A stretch of 17,348 nucleotides of DNA from Ruminococcaceae bacterium UBA3220 (GTDB lineage: Bacteria; Bacillota; Clostridia; Oscillospirales; Acutalibacteraceae): the NCBI GenBank assembly GCA_002363095.1, contig DEWC01000034.1:1-17348 (forward strand). Direction: 5' to 3'. This document shows positions 1-6,707 of the stretch, one piece after another (within the stretch, counting starts at the first letter, position 1; the number at the start of each line of letters is the position of its first letter). The notes under the pieces were generated by a model that was given only the letters and a program-made list of their open reading frames with translations, was not told where the DNA came from and did no database searches. Position numbers and translations under genes: made by a program.

Positions 1-659
1 CCGGTCGATGATGTATCGTGAATAATGCCGCCGATTTCAGATTTATGCTCAACCTTTAAGGGCACTACATATCTTCCGTCGCGCTGGGTTATTATCGCCT
101 CTTGGAGGTATTTCGACATAGGTCCTCTGATGATTTTGTCAAGAATATCCTTCGCCTTGCTCAAACACGCAGTTTTTTTGCGCCTTATATCGTATAGCTT
201 GGGCGACGCCCTGTCGTAGATTTCATCTTCCGATTTTATGACCGAATTTATGCGATCCTCAAGGTGTTTGTTGGGGAAAACCGCATCAAAATAACGGTCA
301 ATGCTCATCTCGCTTACGCCCTGGCAGTCGCTTCGCCAGTTTTTTGCCGTTCTTACAACCCTTAACATCTCGGACACAGACAAGATTTCCTTTATCGAGA
401 GGGTGGATTTGAGTTTTGCCCGCGCAATTATTGAGGGAATGTCCTCACTCACAAAAAGGGGCGGCGCCGAAAACCGCGCCAGAAGTATGTATGCCTCGTT
501 TGTCTGCGTCAGAAGCCCTGCAACCTCGTCAAAATCGTTTGAAGGCGTAATTTGTTTAAGGCTCTCCTTTGTCAGGGGCGAAAGCGCCTCTTCGGAAAGC
601 CTCAACAAGACTGTATCAAGTTCAAGTACCTTTGAATGTTTTTCAAAATTATAACTCAT
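1..659 (-). CDS. mutS2: MutS2, endonuclease/ribosome-rescue MutS paralogue (5' part only)
   Basis: The reading frame opens with ATG at 659 and stays open to the left edge, giving 219 codons of a protein that is usually about 780-790 residues long. The visible N-terminal part carries family signatures: DEIYDRASPKLYDIRR at residues 145-160 and LQEAIITQRDGRYVVP at 185-200, followed by a HDTSS segment at the very edge. This is the clamp/core region; the ATPase, KOW and Smr domains would lie outside the window. MutS2 lacks the mismatch-binding domain of MutS. In the family it is linked to suppressing recombination and, in Bacillus, to splitting collided ribosomes. It begins two bases after the recO stop, with GGAG inside the recO end as a likely ribosome binding site, so the two genes are probably co-transcribed. 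The assignment is secure; the function of this copy is from family knowledge. Confidence 0.93.
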   Translation of the reverse strand, partial: MSYNFEKHSKVLELDTVLLRLSEEALSPLTKESLKQITPSNDFDEVAGLLTQTNEAYILLARFSAPPLFVSEDIPSIIARAKLKSTLSIKEILSVSEMLRVVRTAKNWRSDCQGVSEMSIDRYFDAVFPNKHLEDRINSVIKSEDEIYDRASPKLYDIRRKKTACLSKAKDILDKIIRGPMSKYLQEAIITQRDGRYVVPLKVEHKSEIGGIIHDTSST

Positions 660-661
660 CG

Positions 662-1411
662 TCAGCCGTTCTCCGGGTAAATTGTATGTAAAAATTCAAG
701 CGTTTTAAAATTCCGCTCGGTCTGATAGGTAATATACCGTTCGGTAATTTTTGAAAGCGCGCGCGCCGCTTCATCCGGAACCGAAAAGGAATAAAGCCTT
801 TCAAAAGGCGAATAGACGATATGCCTCATCGCCTTTAAAAGGGTTATGCCAAGCGGAATATTTTCGCCGTCTTTGTTGCAGTCTTTGCAAAAAACAGAGC
901 CGTCGCGATAATTAAAATACATAACATCGCTTTCATATGCGCCGCACGCCTCGCAGGCGACAAGATTAGGGCAATAGCCCGATATGGCGGCAATTCTCAG
1001 TTCGGTTATCGCCTTTATCAAAAACGGTGATTTTGATTTTTCGTTTAAAAAATGAAGCGAGTTCAGAATAAGTCTTAAAAATTCAGAGGACGCTTTTTCA
1101 TGGGGCTCAAACACGGCGCAAAGTTCGCAAAAATACTGAGATATCGCAAACGCCTCGATGTCGCTGTCAACCGAAAAAAAGTGTTTTATCGGGGTCGCCT
1201 CGCTCACCCGTAAATTGTTTCCTTTTTGGGAAAAAGAGAAATTAGAATAAGAAAGCAGGGTTGTGCCGACGCTCCTTTTCGACTTTATGCTCTTAACGCC
1301 CGAGGCGTACGCCTTTACAATTCCGTCATCCTTTGTAAGAATTGTTATAAGTTTGTCGGCTTCCCCTATGCTCATTTCCTTTATTACCAGTCCGTCGGTT
1401 ACCGTTTTCAT
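662..1411 (-). CDS. recO: DNA repair protein RecO
   Basis: A 249-residue protein matching the usual RecO length of about 240-260. The N-terminus (residues 7-30, GLVIKEMSIGEADKLITIL) is the typical OB-fold opening, which fixes the ATG at 1411. A zinc site of the C4 type is visible: C153-x2-C156 and C175-x2-C178. RecO works in the RecFOR pathway, loading RecA on SSB-coated single-stranded DNA and annealing complementary strands. A strong GGGAGGG ribosome binding site lies at 1420-1426, eight bases before the start. The first 86 bases of the gene overlap, in another frame, the end of a small YqzL-like ORF. The order era-yqzL-recO matches that known from Bacillus, and mutS2 follows two bases after the stop. 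Identification is confident from the N-terminal motif, zinc site and context together. Confidence 0.95.
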   Translation of the reverse strand: MKTVTDGLVIKEMSIGEADKLITILTKDDGIVKAYASGVKSIKSKRSVGTTLLSYSNFSFSQKGNNLRVSEATPIKHFFSVDSDIEAFAISQYFCELCAVFEPHEKASSEFLRLILNSLHFLNEKSKSPFLIKAITELRIAAISGYCPNLVACEACGAYESDVMYFNYRDGSVFCKDCNKDGENIPLGITLLKAMRHIVYSPFERLYSFSVPDEAARALSKITERYITYQTERNFKTLEFLHTIYPENG

Positions 1412-1505
1412 CGGAGAAACCCTCCCTTTTACAGTTTTGATAACGAATATAATCCTTCGGGTCTCCGCTTATAATAAATTTAAGCCATAACTCATTCTTG
1501 TCCAT
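1326..1505 (-). CDS. YqzL-like small protein (59 aa), overlapping the recO start
   Basis: ATG at 1505 opens a 59-codon frame ending in TGA at 1326-1328. It starts MDKNELWLKFIISGDPKDYI, and the pattern W7-x2-F10-x2-S13-G14-x4-Y19-x2-Y22 resembles Bacillus YqzL, a small protein of unknown function encoded between era and recO (pattern recalled from memory). The position here, between era and recO, is the same. An AAGGAT ribosome binding site sits at 1514-1519, eight bases before the start. The family-like part is residues 1-23; the rest is rich in N, G, R and K, has little visible structure, and overlaps recO by 86 bases, so the C-terminal tail may be a by-product of where the next stop falls. 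Function is unknown. The combination of start signal, motif and synteny supports a real gene, but the short length limits certainty. Confidence 0.68.
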   Translation of the reverse strand: MDKNELWLKFIISGDPKDYIRYQNCKREGFSDENGNRRTGNKGNEHRGSRQTYNNSYKG

Positions 1506-1527
1506 TATAACACATCCTTACAAATTT
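1504..1527 (-). promoter_or_regulatory. Candidate extended -10 promoter for recO-mutS2
   Basis: The minus strand reads TGTTATAAT, an extended -10 (TGn + TATAAT) with the perfect hexamer at 1504-1509. A 4-of-6 match to the -35 box (ATGATA, about 1527-1532) lies 17 bases upstream. The hexamer includes the first two bases of the YqzL-like start codon, so a transcript from here would begin inside that ORF and translate recO but not the small protein. The AT-rich setting means a chance match is possible. Confidence 0.35.
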
Positions 1528-1591
1528 ATCATTTGCAAAGACGCCCGATTTATTACGGAAAATTTCAAACTTTACTTGCCGTAGGAAGTGT

Positions 1592-2524
1592 TTAATTCTC
1601 CTTTATGTCAAGCCCGAAGGTGTGTATCATTCCGCGGTTGTTTCGCCAGCCCTCTTTAACCTTTATCCAAAGTTTTAAGTTCGCGCGAATGCCGAAAAAC
1701 TTTTCGATGTCTTCTCTTGCTATCGACCCGATTTTTTTAAGGGCGGCACCGCCTTTGCCGATAATTATACCTTTGTGCGACGCCTTTTCGCAGTATATAA
1801 CCGCTTCAACCTCTAATATCGGTTCGCCTTCGGAAGTATCTCTCTCGTAAAACTTTTCTATATCGACCGCTATTCCGTGGGGTATCTCTTTTGAAAGACA
1901 GCGAAGCAGTTTTTCCCTTATAATCTCGGCAACCATAACCTTTTCGGACTGGTCTGTAAGCTCGTCGTCGGGGAAAAAGTGGGGCGAATCCTTTTTGTGC
2001 TTTTCTATTTCGCCCACCAATATATCTACACCGCTCCCCGTTTTTGCCGAAAGGGGAACAACGGCGTCAAAGTCATATTCGGCGTTATATATCCCGATAA
2101 TGTTCAGTATCTCTTCTTTGTCTTTCAACAGGTCGATTTTGTTTATAACGAGTATTGCGGGTATCTTTTTGGCTTTGAACCGCTCGATAAGTTCGGTTTC
2201 CGCAGACGGAATGTTGTTTTTATCAACCTTAAAATGCGGCGCCGCATCAATCACCAAAACGGCGACATCAACATCGGTCATACCGTCCTTTACCGCCTTC
2301 ACCATGGTTTCTCCGAGGGCGTTTTTCGGTTTGTGAAGTCCCGGTGTGTCAATAAAAACGAATTGTGTTTCATCCTTTGTAAGCACGCCCATAATCCTCG
2401 TTCTTGTCGTTTGGGGCTTGCTTGAAACGATTGCAATCTTTTGCCCTAATATTTTATTAAGTAATGACGATTTGCCGACATTCGACCTTCCGACAATCGC
2501 CGCAAAAACAGATTTTTGAGTCAT
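1592..2524 (-). CDS. era: GTPase Era, 16S rRNA maturation factor
   Basis: A 310-residue protein with the complete Era layout. The GTPase motifs are G1 GRSNVGKS (12-19), G2 around TTRTR (39-43), G3 DTPG (59-62), G4 NKID (128-131) and G5 SAK (159-161). The C-terminal KH domain has the GIIIGKGGAALKKIG loop at 252-266, followed by the conserved WIKVKEGWRNN at 286-296. Era binds the 3' end of 16S rRNA near the anti-Shine-Dalgarno sequence and helps complete the 30S subunit. AAGGAG precedes the ATG by six bases and overlaps the ybeY stop. The gene follows ybeY by nine bases, a pairing that makes sense because both act on 16S rRNA 3' maturation. The dgkA and cdd genes that separate ybeY and era in Bacillus are absent here. 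Confidence 0.97.
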   Translation of the reverse strand: MTQKSVFAAIVGRSNVGKSSLLNKILGQKIAIVSSKPQTTRTRIMGVLTKDETQFVFIDTPGLHKPKNALGETMVKAVKDGMTDVDVAVLVIDAAPHFKVDKNNIPSAETELIERFKAKKIPAILVINKIDLLKDKEEILNIIGIYNAEYDFDAVVPLSAKTGSGVDILVGEIEKHKKDSPHFFPDDELTDQSEKVMVAEIIREKLLRCLSKEIPHGIAVDIEKFYERDTSEGEPILEVEAVIYCEKASHKGIIIGKGGAALKKIGSIAREDIEKFFGIRANLKLWIKVKEGWRNNRGMIHTFGLDIKEN

Positions 2525-2533
2525 TTTTTCTCC

Positions 2534-3019
2534 TTAGCGGTCAACCGAAAGCCCCATGCTTTCAAGTATTTCTTCCTCTTTTTTTCGCATTATCTTTCTT
2601 TCGGACTCGCCGCCGACATGGTCGTAGCCCAAAAGGTGCAAAACCGAATGAACCGTCAAAAAGGCGATTTCACGCTCAATTCCGTGCCCGTATAAATCGG
2701 CTTGCGCCCTTGCGCGGTCAACCGAAATGACCACATCGCCGAGCATACAAGCGCCGTTTTCGGGATTTACATCATAAATACCGTTTTCGCCGAGCGGAAA
2801 CGACAAAACATCGGTAGCCTTGTCAATATCTCTGAATTCCCGATTAATCTCTCTTATTTTGATATCGTCCACAAAGGTAACGTCTATCTGCGCCGGTTTT
2901 TCGAATTTTTCATATTTTAAAGCGGCTCTGCAGGCTTTTCTGACAAGCGTCTTGGCTTCGGTTGATACAAAATCTTTTTTATATTTATCGGTAACGGTAA
3001 TTTTATCCTTTCCTGCCAT
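2534..3019 (-). CDS. ybeY: Endoribonuclease YbeY, rRNA maturation factor
   Basis: A 161-residue protein from the ATG at 3019. The zinc site is complete: HSVLHLLGYDH gives the three histidines of the family H-x3-H-x5-H motif at residues 124, 128 and 134. Upstream are TDVLSFP and GDVVIS, also conserved. YbeY is a single-strand endoribonuclease that takes part in 16S 3' processing and 70S quality control. The middle segment YDVNPENGAC is a form I associate with Clostridia. The start is uncertain. An in-frame ATG at 3040 would add seven residues, but the 3019 start leaves a family-typical length and has AAAGGA about 11 bases upstream. Either start overlaps the end of phoH (by 17 or 38 bases), so translation is likely coupled. 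The identity is firm. Confidence 0.95.
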   Translation of the reverse strand: MAGKDKITVTDKYKKDFVSTEAKTLVRKACRAALKYEKFEKPAQIDVTFVDDIKIREINREFRDIDKATDVLSFPLGENGIYDVNPENGACMLGDVVISVDRARAQADLYGHGIEREIAFLTVHSVLHLLGYDHVGGESERKIMRKKEEEILESMGLSVDR

Positions 3020-3974
3020 TCCTCTGCCCGTCCTTTTCATACGCCTTGATTATATCGCTGACAAGGCGGTGTCTTACAACATCCTTTGCGGTAAGCTGTA
3101 CCGTCTCGATTCCGTCAATGTTTTTAAGAATTGATACCGCCTGTTTTAGCCCCGACTTCTTACCGTCGGGCAGGTCTATCTGTGTTATATCGCCGGTAAC
3201 AACGATTTTTGAATTAAACCCGAGGCGGGTAAGGAACATCTTCATCTGTTCCTGCGTTGTGTTCTGGGCTTCATCAAGGATAATAAAACTGTCGTCAAGC
3301 GTTCTGCCCCTCATATAGGCAAGCGGAGCGACCTCGATATCGCCTCTCTCGTGGCAACGGTTAAAATTCTCGGCGCCCATCATATCAAAGAGCGCATCAT
3401 AGAGCGGTCTTAAATACGGGTCGACCTTTGCCTGCAAATCTCCGGGCAGAAAGCCGAGCCGTTCACCCGCTTCAACGGCAGGACGGGTGAGGATAATGCG
3501 GTTGACCTTTTTCGCGCGAAAAGCCGCTACGGCGAGGGCAACGGCAAGATAGGTTTTTCCCGTTCCGGCGGGACCAACGCCTATCGTTATAGTATTTTTC
3601 TTTATCGCTTCGATATATTTTTCCTGACCGAGAGTTTTAGCCCTTACCGGTTTTCCTTTTGAGGTAACGCAGATACAGTCGCTGTCGATTAATTTTGATA
3701 TGCTCTCTTCAGAGCCGTCGTCCACCATATCCATAACCGAATAGACCGCCTGTTCGGTTATGTTTTCGCCTTTATTTATCATGGCAATAAGGCAGTTTAT
3801 CGCCTTGACCGCCTTGGAAACGGCTTCGGTTTCACCGCTTATTTTGATATGCCCCGAATGGGAGGTTATCTTAACAGGATATTTCTTTTCGATTATGTTG
3901 ACATTCTCATCAAAATTCCCGAAAAGCTCAACAAGCTGCTCTATTCTTTCAATATCAATATACTGCTCTACCAC
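3003..3974 (-). CDS. phoH: PhoH-like ATPase (PhoH family, KH-type N-terminus)
   Basis: A 323-residue P-loop ATPase from a GTG start at 3974. Walker A is GPAGTGKT (residues 134-141) and Walker B IILDEAQN (231-238), with the helicase-like TGDITQIDLP motif after it. The N-terminal 100 residues look like the short nucleic-acid-binding (KH-like) region of the family. PhoH proteins are RNA-linked ATPases; their repeated pairing with YbeY suggests a role in rRNA or RNA processing, although the substrate is not established. An upstream in-frame ATG at 4022 would add 16 residues, but a strong AGAGGTG ribosome binding site (3981-3987) sits six bases before the GTG, inside that extension, so the GTG is preferred. 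It is the first gene of its unit, preceded by a terminator hairpin and a candidate promoter. Confidence 0.94.
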   Translation of the reverse strand: MVEQYIDIERIEQLVELFGNFDENVNIIEKKYPVKITSHSGHIKISGETEAVSKAVKAINCLIAMINKGENITEQAVYSVMDMVDDGSEESISKLIDSDCICVTSKGKPVRAKTLGQEKYIEAIKKNTITIGVGPAGTGKTYLAVALAVAAFRAKKVNRIILTRPAVEAGERLGFLPGDLQAKVDPYLRPLYDALFDMMGAENFNRCHERGDIEVAPLAYMRGRTLDDSFIILDEAQNTTQEQMKMFLTRLGFNSKIVVTGDITQIDLPDGKKSGLKQAVSILKNIDGIETVQLTAKDVVRHRLVSDIIKAYEKDGQRNGRKG

Positions 3975-3980
3975 ACGCTT

Positions 3981-3987
3981 CACCTCT
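3981..3987 (-). promoter_or_regulatory. Ribosome binding site that sets the phoH GTG start
   Basis: The minus strand reads AGAGGTG, six bases before the GTG at 3974. The upstream ATG at 4022 has no comparable signal, so this site decides in favour of the GTG start. Confidence 0.7.
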
Positions 3988-3993
3988 GAATAT

Positions 3994-4022
3994 ATTTTAC
4001 CATAAATACAGCGAAAATGCAA
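3994..4022 (-). promoter_or_regulatory. Candidate promoter of the phoH-ybeY-era unit
   Basis: An extended -10 element (TGG followed by TAAAAT at 3994-3999, 5 of 6 to consensus) lies 17 bases downstream of TTGCAT (4017-4022, 3 of 6 to the -35 consensus). It falls between the terminator hairpin of the previous unit and phoH, which is where a new promoter is expected. The predicted start of transcription near 3987 leaves a leader of only about 13 bases, which just includes the ribosome binding site. Confidence 0.45.
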
Positions 4023-4037
4023 TAAAACATAAATGCC

Positions 4038-4061
4038 GAAAGCCCCTATTAAGGGGCTTTC
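4038..4061 (-). terminator. Intrinsic terminator after the transketolase genes
   Basis: A perfect inverted repeat GAAAGCCCC/GGGGCTTTC (4038-4046 with 4053-4061) gains one more T-A pair, giving a ten-pair stem with a four-base loop. It begins 15 bases beyond the tktC stop. The bases that follow on the minus strand (GGCATTTATGTTTTATT) are T-rich but interrupted, so termination may be incomplete and some read-through into phoH is possible. Confidence 0.7.
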
Positions 4062-4075
4062 AAGATTTTTAACAA

Positions 4076-5023
4076 TTATCGTTTCAGCGAAATTGCTTTC
4101 TTCGCTTTTTCTACGATATTAACGGCGCGAAGTCCGAACTCGTCAAGCAGTTTCGCGGCAGGTCCCGAATGACCGAAGGTGTCATAAACGCCTAACTTTA
4201 CGACCGGAACGGGGCATTCCTCGCAAACAACCTCGCTTACCGCACCGCCAAGACCTCCTATAACCGAATGTTCCTCGGCGGTAACAATGGCGCCTGTCTC
4301 CTTCGCCGCCTTTATGATTATATCCTTATCTATCGGCTTTATGGTTGCCATATTGATAATTCTGGCGCTTATTCCCTCCGCTTTTAAGAGGTCGTAGGCT
4401 TCAAGCGCTTCTTTTACCATAAGTCCGGTGGCAATTACCGTAACATCGTTTCCGTCTCTAAGCGTGTTCGCTTTCCCTACTTCAAATTTATAGTCCTCAT
4501 CAAAAACTACCGGAACGGCAAGACGACCGAATCGCATATAAACGGGTCCGTCAAGTTCCATGGCGGCATAAACCGCCTTTCTCGCCTCAACCTCATCCGC
4601 CGGGTTGATTATCGTCATACCGGGTATGGTTCTCATAAGCGCAATATCCTCAAGGCACTGGTGGGTGGCACCGTCCTCGCCTACCGAAATTCCGGCATGG
4701 GTGGCGCCTATAATAACATTAAGGTGCGGATAACCGATGGAGTTTCTTACCTGCTCAAAGGCTCTGCCTGCGGCAAACATCGCAAAGGAGCTTACGATGA
4801 CTTTTTTGCCTGTTGTGGCAATTCCCGCGGCAATGCCCATCATATTTTGTTCTGCTATTCCGCAGTCATAAAATCTATCCGGAAATTCTTTTTTGAACAT
4901 TCCCGTTTGGGTTGCCGCCGCAAGGTCGGCGTCCATAACAACAAAATCGTCTCTTATTTTTCCGAGTTCAACAAGCGCTTTGCCGTAGCCCGCTCTTGTT
5001 GCAACACTTTTTACTTCTGACAT
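4076..5023 (-). CDS. Transketolase, C-terminal subunit
   Basis: A 315-residue protein covering the pyrimidine-binding (Pyr) and C-terminal domains of transketolase. GIAEQNMMG at 55-63 contains the glutamate (E58) that activates thiamine diphosphate. GEDGATHQ at 115-122 and the FGRLAVP segment near 165 are also typical. It pairs with the N-terminal subunit encoded immediately upstream: the two together equal one full-length enzyme of about 600 residues. Transketolase moves two-carbon ketol units between sugar phosphates in the non-oxidative pentose phosphate pathway, in the cytoplasm. AAGGAGGG ahead of the ATG at 5023 is a strong ribosome binding site in the 14-base gap after the partner gene. 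A DXS-type enzyme is less likely, because the two-gene split layout and the length fit transketolase. The terminator hairpin follows directly. Confidence 0.93.
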   Translation of the reverse strand: MSEVKSVATRAGYGKALVELGKIRDDFVVMDADLAAATQTGMFKKEFPDRFYDCGIAEQNMMGIAAGIATTGKKVIVSSFAMFAAGRAFEQVRNSIGYPHLNVIIGATHAGISVGEDGATHQCLEDIALMRTIPGMTIINPADEVEARKAVYAAMELDGPVYMRFGRLAVPVVFDEDYKFEVGKANTLRDGNDVTVIATGLMVKEALEAYDLLKAEGISARIINMATIKPIDKDIIIKAAKETGAIVTAEEHSVIGGLGGAVSEVVCEECPVPVVKLGVYDTFGHSGPAAKLLDEFGLRAVNIVEKAKKAISLKR

Positions 5024-5037
5024 AATTCAAGCCCTCC

Positions 5038-5877
5038 TTATTCCATTTCGGCATAGGCGGCTTTCAGTTCCGCCATCGCCTGCTCAAACAGTTCGTCATT
5101 AGGAGCGGCGCCGTGCCAGTTAACGGCATTTTCCATATACGAAACGCCCTTACCCTTAACCGTTTTTGCGATAATCGCGACCGGCTTTGTGCATTTTTCC
5201 GCCTTATTAAGGGCGTCCTCTATTTCATCAAAGTCGTTACCGTTTATTATCAAAACATCAAATCCGAACGCCTCGAATTTTTTATCTATCGGATGCGGAG
5301 AGTTTACCTCCTCCACTGTTCCGTCGATTTGAAGGTTGTTGTTGTCAATGAATAATATCAGGTTGTCAAGTTTACGGTTGCCGGCGAACATTGCCGCCTC
5401 CCATACCTGGCCTTCCTCAATCTCGCCGTCGCCCAAAATTGAATAAACCTTAAAGTCATTACCGAAATGCTTTGCCGAAAGCGCCATTCCGACCGCCGCC
5501 GAAACGCCTTGACCGAGCGACCCTGTCGACATATCGACGCCGGGTATTTTTTTAAGGTCGGGGTGTCCCTGGAGAATACTGCCTATCTGACGAAGGTTTA
5601 AAAGTTCCTTCTCGTCAAAAAATCCCCTTTGCGCCAAAACGGCGTATAAAGCCGGAGCGGCATGCCCCTTTGAAAGAACAAAGCGGTCTCTGTCCGCCAT
5701 ATCGGGATTGTTCGGGTCGACATTCATCTGCTTAAAGTAAAGATAGGTTAAGATGTCCACACAGGAGAGCGAACCTCCCGGATGCCCCGCTTTTGCGGCA
5801 TGGATACTCTCGATAATACCCATTCGCGCTTTAAGAGCGATTTTTTCGAGTTCTTTTTTTGCTGCCTTCTCCATCAT
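5038..5877 (-). CDS. Transketolase, N-terminal (thiamine diphosphate-binding) subunit
   Basis: A 279-residue protein equal to the N-terminal PP domain of transketolase. The thiamine diphosphate/Mg motif spans residues 149-180, opening with GDGEIEEGQVWEAAMFAG and closing with DNN. The active-site histidines are visible in AGHPGG (H32), SKGHAAP (H72) and QGHP (H105). It must combine with the C-terminal subunit encoded next to make an active enzyme. Split transketolases are common in Clostridia and archaea. Two ATGs in tandem (5877 and 5874) are possible starts. The second is six bases from AAGGAG and overlaps the upstream phosphatase stop as TGATG, so it may be the one used. The gene is tightly coupled to the HAD phosphatase upstream and the C-terminal subunit downstream. 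Confidence 0.94.
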   Translation of the reverse strand: MMEKAAKKELEKIALKARMGIIESIHAAKAGHPGGSLSCVDILTYLYFKQMNVDPNNPDMADRDRFVLSKGHAAPALYAVLAQRGFFDEKELLNLRQIGSILQGHPDLKKIPGVDMSTGSLGQGVSAAVGMALSAKHFGNDFKVYSILGDGEIEEGQVWEAAMFAGNRKLDNLILFIDNNNLQIDGTVEEVNSPHPIDKKFEAFGFDVLIINGNDFDEIEDALNKAEKCTKPVAIIAKTVKGKGVSYMENAVNWHGAAPNDELFEQAMAELKAAYAEME

Positions 5878-6707
5878 TTTCTCCTTATTGTTGTTAAATA
5901 ATCTATGAAATCGGCGACTGCGCCGTTTTCTGCGCCTGTTGTTATATAATCCGCAAGCTTCTTTACTTCCTCCGGGCTGTCGTTCGGGACGGCGCTTATG
6001 TCGGCGGCTTCAAGCATTTCGACATCGTTGTAATAATCACCTATCGCATAAACGCATCCTTCTTTTGTCCCCAAAAGTTCGGCGAGCTTTTTAACCCCTA
6101 TCGCCTTTGACAGACCCTTAGGCACCTGTTCTATAAAAAACCTCTGCTTGCCGTAATAACTTACCGTAGTTTCAACATAATCGCTTTCGGTTTCAAAGGT
6201 TTCCATAAACGCCTTTGCCTTAATTTGTTGCCCGTGCGAAGGGAAAAGATACAGAATCTTGTTGGGGCTTATGGCGTTTAAATCCTCTTTTTTAAGGTCA
6301 ACCGTCCGCATACTCTCGTATTTGATGTGCAGTTGTGTTTCTCCGTTGCCGCGAAAAACGCCGACATTATCCTGATAATGAATTTCTATTCCGACATCGG
6401 GAAATTTTTCAATCACCTTGAACATTATACCGTATTCAGCGTTGCTAAGCGTAGCGTCGAATAAAAGTTTATGTTCTGCGCGTTCGTATATTACCGTTCC
6501 GTTGGCGTAGGTGCCGAGGGTTACCTCGCTTAATTGCGAAGTAACATCACTAACCGCGCAAAGGCTTCTGCCGGTAGCAATGGCGAAATCTCCGCCGTTC
6601 TCCATAAAAAAGCGTATTTTTTCCTTGTTTATCTCGGGGATAACACCGTTTACCATCAGCGTTCCGTCGATATCGCAGGCGATTAAGCATTTTTCAAAAA
6701 GTTTCAT
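5874..6707 (-). CDS. Cof-type HAD-IIB family sugar-phosphate phosphatase
   Basis: A 277-residue haloacid dehalogenase-superfamily hydrolase. Motif I is DIDGT with nucleophile D12 and acid/base D14. Motif II is ATGR (T45), motif III lysine is probably K197, and motif IV is GDYYNDVEML (D224, D228) binding Mg. The long insert between motifs II and III is the C2 cap of the Cof/IIB subfamily, whose members act on sugar phosphates and cofactor phosphates such as FMN or pyridoxal phosphate. The specific substrate cannot be read from the sequence. The ATG overlaps the pseudouridine synthase stop (ATGA), and its own stop overlaps the transketolase start. A sugar-phosphate substrate linked to the pentose phosphate pathway is suggested only by that coupling. 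Confidence 0.88.
   Translation of the reverse strand: MKLFEKCLIACDIDGTLMVNGVIPEINKEKIRFFMENGGDFAIATGRSLCAVSDVTSQLSEVTLGTYANGTVIYERAEHKLLFDATLSNAEYGIMFKVIEKFPDVGIEIHYQDNVGVFRGNGETQLHIKYESMRTVDLKKEDLNAISPNKILYLFPSHGQQIKAKAFMETFETESDYVETTVSYYGKQRFFIEQVPKGLSKAIGVKKLAELLGTKEGCVYAIGDYYNDVEMLEAADISAVPNDSPEEVKKLADYITTGAENGAVADFIDYLTTIRRK

Noticed and set aside
301..654. A 117-codon plus-strand frame at the left edge
   Set aside because: The minus strand carries a continuous MutS2 frame across the whole interval with clear family motifs, so the plus frame is a shadow.
1554..1583. TACGG/CCGTA inverted repeat between era and the YqzL-like ORF, considered as an era terminator
   Set aside because: The stem is only five pairs with a loop of about 20 bases and no run of T follows, so it would not be stable.
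1979..2425. A 148-codon plus-strand frame opposite era
   Set aside because: It is antisense to the conserved GTPase domain of Era with no start signal; the Era frame shows all G motifs.
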